A stretch of 6,400 nucleotides of DNA from an uncultured Clostridia bacterium (GCA_947177695.1 CAMWVO010000114.1:1-6400), one strand, 5' to 3'. Shown: positions 1 to 6,328, counted from the stretch's first letter. Program-made: numbers and translations. The notes: generated by a model not told the origin, from the sequence alone.

Positions 1-1092
1 CGTAAGCGCAATTTTAGTATTTTTACCCAAAGGCAGTATACCGTCGTTTTTCAGCAGACACACCTGCTCCATGGCGGCGCGGCGGTTTACTGCGCGGCTT
101 TCCTCGCTTTCGGGAACAACGTCCATGTTCTTGTATGGGTGGTTCTCGTCAAACTCGCCCAGACGAAATCTGCCGTACAGGACGTTTCCCACCGCCTTGT
201 CGATATCCTCCATAGTTATAAGACCCTTTTCAAGAGCGTCCTTAGCGGCTGCGGCGACCATGTCGGCAGCGTCATTCATGCTGTCCGAACCGTTTTTCAG
301 ACACAGCGCAAGAGCCTCCGCGTGGGTCTTTACGCACTTGTGTGCAAGCACGTTCTGGGAGAAATCCCCGCCGTCGGTAACAACGAAATCAAGTCCCCAC
401 TTGTCCTTGAGCAAATTCTGCAAGTCGGGGTTCATCACCGCGGGAACTCCCGAAAGCTCGTTATAGGCAGCCATTACGGAACGGGCTCCGCCCTCGGTTA
501 TCGCCGGCTTGAACGCGCGGTAGTAGTATTCGTGAAGCGTTCTCATATCAACGTTTGCGGAGCATCTGTCCCTGTCAGCCTCGTTGTTGTCGGCACAGAA
601 GTGCTTCAGCGTGGGAACGGTTTTCAGCCAAACGGGATCGTCCCCCGCCATGCCCTTTGTGAACGCCTTGGACATTTCACCCGTCAGGAACGGATCTTCG
701 CCGTAGGCTTCCTCCGTTCTGCCCCAGCGTGGGTCGCGCTCCATGTCCACCGTGGGACCCCACAGCATAAGCTTTCCGTTGGGTTCGTTCTGATAATGGT
801 AACGTGCTTCGTTTCCCGCTATCACGCCCAGCTCGTACATCAGGTCGGGGTCGAACATTGAAGCCATTCCGATAGGCTGGGGAAAAACCGTGGATACCTC
901 GCCCGTATCCCTGCCCACATAGCCGCGGGCGACCTCTGTTCCCACATACCATTCACCGATGCCGAGACGTGGTACGGCGGGCATATGGCAGGAAAGCATA
1001 CTCATTTTTTCCTCGGGGGTAAGCTTGCCGAGCAGGTCGGAGACCCGCTCTTTCATAGGGAGAGAGCTGTCGCGGAAAGAACGGTCGGACAT
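1..1092 (-). CDS. Glycoside hydrolase family 3 (beta-glucosidase/beta-xylosidase type), N-terminal part; 3' end beyond window
   Basis: Retaining exo-acting glycosidase that would release beta-linked sugars from the non-reducing end of oligosaccharides. The window holds the first 364 residues, in frame to base 1; family members are usually 700-900 residues, so about half is missing. Seen: the TIM-barrel domain fills roughly residues 10-320. It includes MERDPRWGR (117-125) followed by TEEAYGEDP, the KH pair K163-H164 in LKHFCADNNE, and the strand VVTDGG with D240 at the position of the GH3 catalytic nucleophile. The second alpha/beta-sandwich domain starts near 340 (AAMEQVCLLKNDGILPL). The acid/base Glu of the second domain lies outside. 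No signal peptide is visible, so the enzyme is probably cytoplasmic and acts on imported oligosaccharides. ATG at 1092-1090 is chosen because AAGGAG (1105-1100) sits 7 bases upstream; M13 is a weaker alternative. Family call is firm; glucosidase versus xylosidase cannot be decided. Confidence 0.93.
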   Translation of the reverse strand, partial: MSDRSFRDSSLPMKERVSDLLGKLTPEEKMSMLSCHMPAVPRLGIGEWYVGTEVARGYVGRDTGEVSTVFPQPIGMASMFDPDLMYELGVIAGNEARYHYQNEPNGKLMLWGPTVDMERDPRWGRTEEAYGEDPFLTGEMSKAFTKGMAGDDPVWLKTVPTLKHFCADNNEADRDRCSANVDMRTLHEYYYRAFKPAITEGGARSVMAAYNELSGVPAVMNPDLQNLLKDKWGLDFVVTDGGDFSQNVLAHKCVKTHAEALALCLKNGSDSMNDAADMVAAAAKDALEKGLITMEDIDKAVGNVLYGRFRLGEFDENHPYKNMDVVPESEESRAVNRRAAMEQVCLLKNDGILPLGKNTKIALT

Positions 1093-1099
1093 AGTAACA

Positions 1100-1105
1100 C
1101 TCCTT
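1100..1105 (-). promoter_or_regulatory. Ribosome binding site of the GH3 gene
   Basis: AAGGAG on the minus strand, 7 bases before the ATG, fixes the start of the glycosidase at 1092. The 63-base gap to the upstream permease stop contains AT-rich matter (TATTAT/TATACA on the minus strand) but no convincing -35 partner. Whether this gene has its own promoter is open. Confidence 0.75.
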
Positions 1106-1155
1106 AATGTATAATATTGGAATAAATCTACTGTTCGTATATGAAACGTGCCGTC

Positions 1156-2262
1156 CTACAGCACGAAAAAGTACGCAAAGGGAACATTCACCGCCAGCAG
1201 CAGAACGTTTACAAGTGTAAAGACAGCCAGATATCGGAGGGGCTTTGCTTCATCGGTTTCAAGATAAATGCGGAACGAGATAAGGCTCGCAAGGCTTGCC
1301 ACCACCGTTCCAAGACCGCCGAGATTTGTTCCCAGGACAAGTGCGCGGGCGTTCTCGGTAAATCCCGAAAGCATCATCGCCGCGGGGACGTTGCTTATGA
1401 CCTGGCTTACCGCCGCGGAAGCAAGCATTTCCCTGCCGTCCATAAGCTTTGTTATGAAATCGCTTACCTCACCGATGTTGCGGATATTTCCCACAAAAAT
1501 GAAAAAGAAAGCGAACGTTGCAAGCAGACCGTAGTCCACAGCCGCAAAAATGCGCATATCAATTATAGCGGCGACAATACACACCGAAGCAAACGTTACG
1601 ATAACTCCCAGCTTGCCGAAAACCGCAAGCAGGCAGAGCAGGAACAAAGCCGCATACAATGCAAGATACCGCTTGTTACGTATCTTCTCTCCGCGGCGAC
1701 TGCGGGTGTTCAGCGGTTCGTTTTTTATGAACATACACAATATAAAAATCAGCGCCGCGCTCAATGCCGCAACGGGAAGCGTTACAGCGAAAAAATCTCC
1801 CGCGTTCATATCGTATCTGTCGTAAAGATACAGGTTATGGGGATTGCCGAAGGGCGTCAGCATACTTCCAAGATTTGCCGCCGCCGTCTGCACCGCTATG
1901 ACGTATATCATGGTTTTGGGACGGCTCTCAAACAGCGCAGCTGTAAGGGGTACGAAAGCAATAAGAGCAACGTCGTTGGTAAAAAGCATCGAGGAGAAAA
2001 AGGTAATAAACACAAGCAGCGTGCCCGTCCTGCGGGACTTGGGATCATCTCCGCCAAGAAGCTTTCCCGACATAAAGGACAGCAGACCGCAGTCCCGAAA
2101 GCCTGCTACAGCGACCATCAGGCAGAACAGAAGCCCTATCGTGTCCGTGTCTATGTAGTCCACATAGTTTGTAACAGGTACGAACAGACAGGATATCAGA
2201 GCCGCTAAAAAAGAAATGACCACCGAAAATTCCCTTTTGCAGAAGCTTATAAAGTCTTTCAC
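1156..2262 (-). CDS. SLC13/ArsB-like (CitMHS superfamily) anion permease
   Basis: Integral membrane transporter of 368 residues in the ion-transporter superfamily that includes divalent-anion/Na+ symporters, citrate transporters and ArsB. Seen: about ten hydrophobic segments (near 13-30, 41-60, 79-95, 98-112, 118-136, 157-178, 198-214, 219-234, 244-260, 310-331, 345-366) and two inverted-repeat signature regions. The first half carries TND (95-97) and NLGSMLTPFGNPHNLYL (130-146); the second carries SQVISNVPAAMMLSGF (286-301) and GTNLGGLGT (311-319). These helix-breaking Asn/Pro/Gly loops are where the family binds its anion. The substrate cannot be read: dicarboxylate, sulfate or arsenite-like anions all remain possible. 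It is shorter than typical ArsB (about 430). It starts with GTG at 2262; no in-frame ATG exists before residue 50, and a GAGGGGG element lies upstream. It is the second gene of an operon with the exporter at 2279-3196. Confidence 0.85.
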   Translation of the reverse strand: MKDFISFCKREFSVVISFLAALISCLFVPVTNYVDYIDTDTIGLLFCLMVAVAGFRDCGLLSFMSGKLLGGDDPKSRRTGTLLVFITFFSSMLFTNDVALIAFVPLTAALFESRPKTMIYVIAVQTAAANLGSMLTPFGNPHNLYLYDRYDMNAGDFFAVTLPVAALSAALIFILCMFIKNEPLNTRSRRGEKIRNKRYLALYAALFLLCLLAVFGKLGVIVTFASVCIVAAIIDMRIFAAVDYGLLATFAFFFIFVGNIRNIGEVSDFITKLMDGREMLASAAVSQVISNVPAAMMLSGFTENARALVLGTNLGGLGTVVASLASLISFRIYLETDEAKPLRYLAVFTLVNVLLLAVNVPFAYFFVL

Positions 2263-2269
2263 CCAAGCA

Positions 2270-2276
2270 CCCCCTC
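2270..2276 (-). promoter_or_regulatory. Ribosome binding site deciding the GTG start of the anion permease
   Basis: GAGGGGG on the minus strand lies about 8 bases before the GTG at 2262-2260 and immediately follows the TGA of the upstream exporter (2281-2279). The unusual G-rich site and the 16-base gap between genes indicate translation within one transcript. Confidence 0.6.
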
Positions 2277-2278
2277 GG

Positions 2279-3196
2279 TCAGAACAGGTTCAGAATAATG
2301 CCGCAGATCACTCCCACGGCATAAACTGTTCCCGTAATGACAAGATTTTCTTTAATGTTTTTATTTGCGCGGAAAAGCACCGCAAGACCGATGCCCGCGC
2401 CTGTGCAAAGTCCCGCCGCGGCAGTGCCGAAGCTTATCGCACTATCGGCGTAAAGCTCGGTAAGCAGCACCGAAGCGGCGCAGTTGGGGATCATGCCAAC
2501 AAGTCCCGCCGCAAAGGGCTGGAAAAAGCCCATGCTTTCGATAAAACGCTCCACCGCCGCGTTTCCCGCAAGAGCCATTACCGCGCCGATAACAAGGTTC
2601 ACGATAAGAATAAACAGGGCAACTCCTGCGGCGTGCCTCAGCGCGGAGTACCATATTCCGTGGCTTTCGCAGCCGCAGCCGCTTTCGGAGCAGATATCCT
2701 CAATGCTGTCGCCGCTAAGGTCTATTTTCAGAGCCCTGACCACAAGGTCGGCGGCAATTCCCGCAGCGGCGGCGGCAATTATTTTTACAGCGATAAGCTT
2801 CCACACCGAGCCAAGCATTTCCGGGTGAGCAAGCAGTACTGGTATAGCTTCGTCCGAGGTGGAAACGAAAACGGCGATAAGAGTTCCTACGGTGATTATA
2901 CGTCCCGCGTAAAGATTTGAAGCCGCCACGGAAAATCCGCACTGTGGGATACAGCCCAGAACAGCTCCCGAGGCAGGACCGGCTGCGGGTTTCACTCCCG
3001 CCGTACCGAGGATGTCAGCCAGCTTGTCCCCTGCGCGGTGCTCGATAAATTCCATAAGCAGGAATGCCAGAAACAGGAACGGCAGCATTTTCGCCGTGTC
3101 GATAACGGCGTCAAGCAGGACGTTCCAAAAGTCGAAGCCCTCGTGACTATGGGCAAGCTGTGCAAGCGCGGAAAGTCTGTATAGAAAAATTTGCAT
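2279..3196 (-). CDS. Putative heavy-metal/manganese exporter, ArsP_2 (DUF2899, 10-TM) type
   Basis: Membrane protein of 305 residues that I recognise as the family annotated as putative 10-TM heavy-metal exporter, arsenic efflux protein or putative manganese transporter. The true substrate is unproven. Seen: hydrophobic helices separated by a polar centre, and an internal duplication in which GCIPQC (81-86) in the first half matches GMIPNC (234-239) in the second. Each is followed by a Ser-containing stretch and a LYA element (NLYAG at 95-99, ELYAD at 248-252). STSDEAIPVL (112-121) is a family hallmark. The central loop (168-180) is Cys/His rich, with C169, C174, C176 and H179, and the N-terminus has HSH (16-18), both plausible metal ligands. 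ATG at 3196 has AAAGGA about 9 bases upstream. It is first in an operon with the anion permease. Its promoter at 3243-3271 leaves only about 40 leader bases, too few for a metal riboswitch. Confidence 0.82.
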   Translation of the reverse strand: MQIFLYRLSALAQLAHSHEGFDFWNVLLDAVIDTAKMLPFLFLAFLLMEFIEHRAGDKLADILGTAGVKPAAGPASGAVLGCIPQCGFSVAASNLYAGRIITVGTLIAVFVSTSDEAIPVLLAHPEMLGSVWKLIAVKIIAAAAAGIAADLVVRALKIDLSGDSIEDICSESGCGCESHGIWYSALRHAAGVALFILIVNLVIGAVMALAGNAAVERFIESMGFFQPFAAGLVGMIPNCAASVLLTELYADSAISFGTAAAGLCTGAGIGLAVLFRANKNIKENLVITGTVYAVGVICGIILNLF

Positions 3197-3242
3197 TTAA
3201 AAAGTCCTTTCAAAAGTGTGCCTGAAATTGGTTAATTTATTT

Positions 3243-3271
3243 ATTATATCATGTTTGCATATTTTTTTCAA
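3243..3271 (-). promoter_or_regulatory. Sigma-A promoter of the exporter/permease operon
   Basis: On the minus strand TTGAAA (3271-3266) and TATAAT (3248-3243) are separated by exactly 17 bases, with TGA directly before the -10 forming an extended -10. Transcription would begin near 3236, giving a leader of about 40 bases. It faces away from the promoter at 3304-3332. Confidence 0.8.
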
Positions 3272-3303
3272 GTTTTTTCGGAATATTTTTTACGAAATTG
3301 GTA

Positions 3304-3332
3304 TTGCAGTTTTCGGCGTTTTATGGCATAAT
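3304..3332 (+). promoter_or_regulatory. Sigma-A promoter of the membrane protein gene and probably guaA
   Basis: TTGCAG (3304-3309) and CATAAT (3327-3332) are 17 bases apart, with TGG before the -10 forming an extended -10. Transcription would begin near 3339, about 39 bases before the ATG at 3378. A 6-bp inverted repeat GCATAA/TTATGC (3326-3331 and 3347-3352) overlaps the -10 and the start region and could be an operator. Confidence 0.7.
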
Positions 3333-3377
3333 ATTTGTATGTATTTTTATGCATTACATATGTGAAAGGCTTGCCAA

Positions 3378-3797
3378 ATGAATAAACAGCTTAATTTTAT
3401 ATTGAAAATTATTGTTTTTTCGGTTATCATTTACGTTGAACAATATATTTTTTATAAGACCGTCTTGTGCAATATGATAACCAAGCGCAGCGCCGAAATG
3501 TGGACAGCCTTTATTCTCGGTGCGTTTGCGATAGCTGTTTTCAATTGGTCAATTGAGCATATTTTAATTAAAAATAAAAAGCTCAAGCCTGACATTGCCG
3601 CAGTTGTTTCCTCTGTGTCAATATGCTTATGTACTGTAATATTAAGCCTGCGTCACGACGGAGAACTGTTAAGAGAAACCGATTATCTGCATGAGACCAG
3701 CTATACGGTACTTTTTATTTTATCGGTTTTTGTAAGTGTATTGACAATCGTTTTTAATCTGTTAAGCAGACTTGCCGTAAAGTTCAAAAAGAATTAA
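3378..3797 (+). CDS. Unrecognised four-helix membrane protein, 139 residues
   Basis: I do not recognise the family. Seen: four hydrophobic segments near residues 7-29, 42-63, 72-92 and 108-130, with short basic connectors (KNKKLK 65-70) and a basic tail (KFKKN). The only sizeable polar loop is 91-107 (LRHDGELLRETDYLHET), acidic with one His on each side. There is no signal peptidase site or catalytic motif. AAAGG (3365-3369) lies 8 bases before the ATG, and a well-formed promoter lies just upstream, so the gene is probably real. It ends 46 bases before guaA with only a weak GGGA/TCCC hairpin between, so the two are likely cotranscribed. The gap holds no good promoter for guaA. A functional link to purine synthesis is not implied by the sequence. 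Small accessory membrane protein is all that can be said. Confidence 0.7.
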   Translation: MNKQLNFILKIIVFSVIIYVEQYIFYKTVLCNMITKRSAEMWTAFILGAFAIAVFNWSIEHILIKNKKLKPDIAAVVSSVSICLCTVILSLRHDGELLRETDYLHETSYTVLFILSVFVSVLTIVFNLLSRLAVKFKKN

Positions 3798-3804
3798 TAT
3801 GTAT

Positions 3805-3816
3805 GGGAAAATTCCC
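3805..3816 (+). other. Small palindrome between the membrane protein gene and guaA
   Basis: GGGAAAATTCCC followed by TTTT. The stem is at most 4-5 bp with almost no loop, so it is a poor terminator. It could cause slight attenuation or be chance; read-through into guaA is expected. Confidence 0.3.
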
Positions 3817-3843
3817 TTTTGAAATTATTTAGGAGGTATTTTT

Positions 3844-5394
3844 ATGTCACAATCCGCACACCAGCTTGTTATCGTTCTCGACTTCGGCGGTCAGTACAAT
3901 CAGCTTATCGCGCGCCGTGTCAGAGAATGCGGGGTCTACTGCGAGGTAAAGTCCTACAAGACTTCTCTTGACGAGATCAAGGCTTTAGCCCCTGTGGGAA
4001 TTATCTTTACGGGAGGTCCAAACAGCGTTTATGCGCCCGACTCCCCCGTCTGCTCAAAGGAAATTTTTGAGCTTGGCATACCTATTCTGGGTATCTGCTA
4101 CGGCTGTCAGCTTATGGCGCATCTGCTGGGCGGAAAGGTCACTACCTGCGTTACTTCCGAGTACGGCAAGACCGAGACATATTACGATAAATCCTGTGTG
4201 CTTTTTGGTACGGTGAATAATCTTCCCGAAAAGGCAGTTTCATGGATGAGCCACACGGATTATATCGAGAAAATTCCCGACGGTTTCAGAGTTGTTGCGC
4301 ACACGGATAACTGTCCCACGGCGGCTATGGAGTGTCCCGAAAAGAAATTGTATGCGGTGCAGTTCCACCCCGAAGTAAATCACACTGAGTACGGCTTGGG
4401 CTTTATCGACAGCTTTTTGAGAAACGTCTGCGGCTGCGTCGGCGACTGGACTATGAGCAATTACGCCAAAACTGCGATTGAAGATATACGCAAAAAAGTT
4501 GGGGACGGCAAAGTCCTGCTTGCACTTTCGGGCGGAGTGGACAGCTCCGTTGCGGCGGCTCTCCTTGCAAAGGCTGTGGGGGACAAGCTTACCTGTATTT
4601 TTGTTGACCACGGCTTTATGCGCAAAAATGAGGGCGACGAGGTTGAGAACGCATTCAAGGGCTGGGGACTGAATTTTGTCCGAGTAAATGCAAAGGAACA
4701 GTTTATGTCCAAAATGCGCGGCGTGTCCGATCCCGAAACAAAGAGGAAAATTATCGGCGAGGAATTTATCCGCGTTTTCGAGCAGGAGGCTAAAAAAATC
4801 GGAAAAGTTGATTTCCTTGTGCAGGGTACGATCTACCCTGACATAATCGAAAGCGGTACGGGGGACGCGGCTGTGATAAAGTCCCACCACAATGTTGGGG
4901 GGCTTCCCGACTATGTTGATTTCAAGGAAATAATAGAGCCGCTCCGTCTGCTTTTCAAGGACGAGGTTCGCGCGCTTGGGCGTGAGCTTGGACTTTCCGA
5001 CGTGCTTGTTGACAGGCAGCCTTTCCCCGGTCCGGGACTTGCTATAAGGATTATCGGTGAAATTACCGACGAGAAGCTTGAAATTTTGCAGGATGCGGAC
5101 TATATTTTCCGCGAGGAAATCGCAAAGGCGGGACTTGACAAGGAGATACACCAGTATTTTGCGGTGCTGACGAATATGCGCTCTGTTGGCGTTATGGGCG
5201 ACGGCAGGACTTATGATTACACGCTTGCTTTGCGAGGTGTTACCACCACAGATTTCATGACTGCAGACTTTGCGAAGATACCTTACGAGGTACTTGAACG
5301 TTGTGCGAGCAGGATCGTTAATGAAGTGAAGTCTATCAACCGAATTGTTTATGATGTTACGACTAAACCGCCTGCAACGATAGAGTGGGAATAG
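3844..5394 (+). CDS. guaA: GMP synthase (glutamine-hydrolysing)
   Basis: Converts XMP, ATP and glutamine to GMP, the last step of guanine nucleotide synthesis; cytoplasmic homodimer. All three domains are present in 516 residues, the usual length. The class I glutamine amidotransferase has its nucleophile C85 in GICYGCQ and the triad partners H175 and E177 in QFHPE. The N-type ATP pyrophosphatase has its P-loop SGGVDSS at 229-235. The C-terminal dimerisation domain contains QPFPGPGLAIRIIGEIT and ends in the canonical TTKPPATIEWE. A perfect AGGAGG (3831-3836) lies 7 bases before the ATG. No purine riboswitch fits in the 46-base upstream gap; expression probably comes from the promoter at 3304-3332. 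The gene is intact, but its 3' end abuts a repeat-rich, AT-rich region, as expected if an element has integrated at the guaA tail and restored it. Confidence 0.98.
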   Translation: MSQSAHQLVIVLDFGGQYNQLIARRVRECGVYCEVKSYKTSLDEIKALAPVGIIFTGGPNSVYAPDSPVCSKEIFELGIPILGICYGCQLMAHLLGGKVTTCVTSEYGKTETYYDKSCVLFGTVNNLPEKAVSWMSHTDYIEKIPDGFRVVAHTDNCPTAAMECPEKKLYAVQFHPEVNHTEYGLGFIDSFLRNVCGCVGDWTMSNYAKTAIEDIRKKVGDGKVLLALSGGVDSSVAAALLAKAVGDKLTCIFVDHGFMRKNEGDEVENAFKGWGLNFVRVNAKEQFMSKMRGVSDPETKRKIIGEEFIRVFEQEAKKIGKVDFLVQGTIYPDIIESGTGDAAVIKSHHNVGGLPDYVDFKEIIEPLRLLFKDEVRALGRELGLSDVLVDRQPFPGPGLAIRIIGEITDEKLEILQDADYIFREEIAKAGLDKEIHQYFAVLTNMRSVGVMGDGRTYDYTLALRGVTTTDFMTADFAKIPYEVLERCASRIVNEVKSINRIVYDVTTKPPATIEWE

Positions 5395-5397
5395 TTG

Positions 5398-5420
5398 TTA
5401 AGCCATTACAAATGGCTTAA
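5398..5420 (+). repeat. Perfect 10-bp inverted repeat just after the guaA stop
   Basis: TTAAGCCATT (5398-5407) and AATGGCTTAA (5411-5420) are exact reverse complements around the 3-base loop ACA, starting 3 bases after the guaA TAG. No T-run follows, so it is not a standard terminator. It could protect the guaA mRNA 3' end or belong to an attachment region. Confidence 0.8.
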
Positions 5421-5433
5421 ACACGTTGTTTTA

Positions 5434-5449
5434 CGGTATCATGATACCG
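5434..5449. repeat. Perfect 16-bp palindrome
   Basis: CGGTATCATGATACCG is fully self-complementary with no spacer, the form expected of a dimeric protein's binding site rather than an RNA hairpin. It lies between the guaA-proximal hairpin and the tandem 11-bp repeats. Confidence 0.8.
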
Positions 5450-5452
5450 ATG

Positions 5453-5474
5453 TGGCAACGTTTTGGCAACATTT
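5453..5474 (+). repeat. Two tandem 11-bp repeats, TGGCAACRTTT
   Basis: TGGCAACGTTT (5453-5463) is followed directly by TGGCAACATTT (5464-5474), with one difference. The 11-base period places both copies on the same helix face, as in arm-type sites for tyrosine integrases or for an excisionase. The role is inferred. Confidence 0.75.
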
Positions 5475-5493
5475 GAATTATTTTATAAAATTA

Positions 5494-5535
5494 AGAGCTA
5501 ACCGATTTCGAAAGTCGGTTAGCTCTATTTGTTTT
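5494..5535. terminator. Bidirectional intrinsic terminator between guaA and the leftward 263-residue ORF
   Basis: AGAGCTAACCGA (5494-5505) and TCGGTTAGCTCT (5515-5526) form a perfect 12-bp stem with a 9-base loop. On the plus strand ATTTGTTTTT follows. On the minus strand TTAATTTTATAAAA follows. It therefore ends the rightward guaA transcript and the leftward transcript from the gene whose stop is 8 bases away. Confidence 0.85.
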
Positions 5536-6326
5536 TATATTAGTTTTCCAATTAATGCACTGACTAAAGCACCTAGAAACATAGATATAACAGTCCAAAC
5601 GAGTTGTATCCACCAAGTGTCTTTGCAGAAATTCAAAATACCTTGAACAGACACACCATAAATTTCAGTCCATTTTGAATTTACTTTTAAGGTACTGTTG
5701 ATCGCTCTATTGAGAATATTTGCAAATACATCCACTTTTCTGAGAGTAGACATATGGAGTTTAACATATTCCCTATTTGCAAATGCGTCAGCTTCTTCTT
5801 GTCCATTTAAATAATCTTTTGCTTTAATTCCATTTTGCTCTAATAATTTTTCCATACGAGGATGTTCTGTATACCCTACACCATAGCAGTTAATAAGCTG
5901 ACGTGCAAGATCAATCTTATTTGCGTCAGCAATTTTGTATGGTTCTCCACCTAAAACAGAATAACGGTGTTCAATTGCTTTGAAACCATAGTTCATATCT
6001 CTCATATTCCAGTGAATCCAGAAATAGGTCTTATGCTCTTTAGCATACTCAAAAAATTCATCTAGCATTGACTTTTCCAATTCATCGTAGTGGATTTCTA
6101 TATCATTAATCTCGATATGTAATTTTTCAGCCATTTTATGAATAGAAAACGAATCAGTCTGTGCAGTGGCATAGTCATAGACTGCAATTGACGTAATACG
6201 TGGGGTGTGCCCATCTTTAATATCGTAAAAACTTTCACAAGAATAATGTATAATCAAGTAATTGCTAGGATTTTTGTCTATTTCTAAAAAAATCTTACGA
6301 GCAGATTTGTGTTTTTCGTACTGCAT
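5535..6326 (-). CDS. Unrecognised accessory protein, 263 residues, with C-terminal membrane anchor
   Basis: I cannot name the family. Seen: a soluble region (1-235) then one hydrophobic helix at about 239-260 (WIQLVWTVISMFLGALVSAL) ending in GKLI, consistent with a tail-anchored protein whose bulk faces the cytoplasm. The N-terminal part alternates likely strands and helices: NYLIIHYSCES (22-32), RITSIAVYD (43-51), SFSIHKMAE (59-67), YFWIHWNMRDMNYGF (101-115). The last, with Trp, His, Asn, Arg and Asp, looks conserved enough to be functional, and STLRKVD (193-199) is a second candidate. The layout loosely recalls RNase H-fold/DEDD nucleases but the acidic residues do not match cleanly. GAAGGAG (6340-6334) 7 bases before the ATG fixes the start. 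The gene is AT-rich (20 and 22 G/C per 60 at 5581-5640 and 5941-6000) against 40 per 60 in guaA at 4501-4560, suggesting transfer. A terminator lies directly after it. Confidence 0.8.
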   Translation of the reverse strand: MQYEKHKSARKIFLEIDKNPSNYLIIHYSCESFYDIKDGHTPRITSIAVYDYATAQTDSFSIHKMAEKLHIEINDIEIHYDELEKSMLDEFFEYAKEHKTYFWIHWNMRDMNYGFKAIEHRYSVLGGEPYKIADANKIDLARQLINCYGVGYTEHPRMEKLLEQNGIKAKDYLNGQEEADAFANREYVKLHMSTLRKVDVFANILNRAINSTLKVNSKWTEIYGVSVQGILNFCKDTWWIQLVWTVISMFLGALVSALIGKLI

Positions 6327-6328
6327 TG

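Larger units (their letters stand above)
5380..5474. other. Candidate attachment (att) region at the guaA 3' end
   Basis: The last guaA codons (PATIEWE), the hairpin, the 16-bp palindrome and the tandem 11-bp repeats lie together where base composition drops sharply. The 3' end of guaA is an established integration target of genomic islands carrying tyrosine integrases. The core crossover sequence and the partner att site cannot be seen here, and no integrase is in the window, so this is inference. Confidence 0.4.

Noticed and set aside
139..861. Plus-strand open frame across the GH3 gene
   Set aside because: The minus-strand GH3 reading carries all conserved family motifs; the plus frame is a shadow.
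1147..1165. Hairpin CGTGC/GCACG at the end of the permease gene as terminator
   Set aside because: The stem is 5 bp with a 9-base loop and only three T residues follow, so termination there is not supported.
1141..2208. Long plus-strand open frame (355 codons) opposite the anion permease
   Set aside because: It is antisense to a clear permease, has a charged low-complexity composition with no family resemblance, and lacks a ribosome binding site; it is a codon-bias shadow.
3197..3242. Manganese (yybP-ykoY) riboswitch before the exporter
   Set aside because: The promoter leaves about 40 leader bases, too short for this riboswitch, and no matching structure is visible.
3798..3843. Purine riboswitch before guaA
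   Set aside because: The gap to the upstream gene is only 46 bases and lacks the three-way junction; only a tiny palindrome is present.
4240..5151. Minus-strand open frame of 303 codons inside guaA
   Set aside because: guaA is unmistakable in the other direction; the antisense product shows no recognisable domain.
5395..5646. Plus-strand open frame directly after guaA
   Set aside because: It begins with TTG without a ribosome binding site, runs through the hairpins and the terminator, and overlaps the better-supported minus-strand gene.
5535..6326. Calling the 263-residue protein a DEDD 3'-5' exonuclease
   Set aside because: The fold pattern is suggestive, but the expected set of four acidic residues cannot be assigned: only E31, D110 and D199 are loose candidates and spacing does not match.
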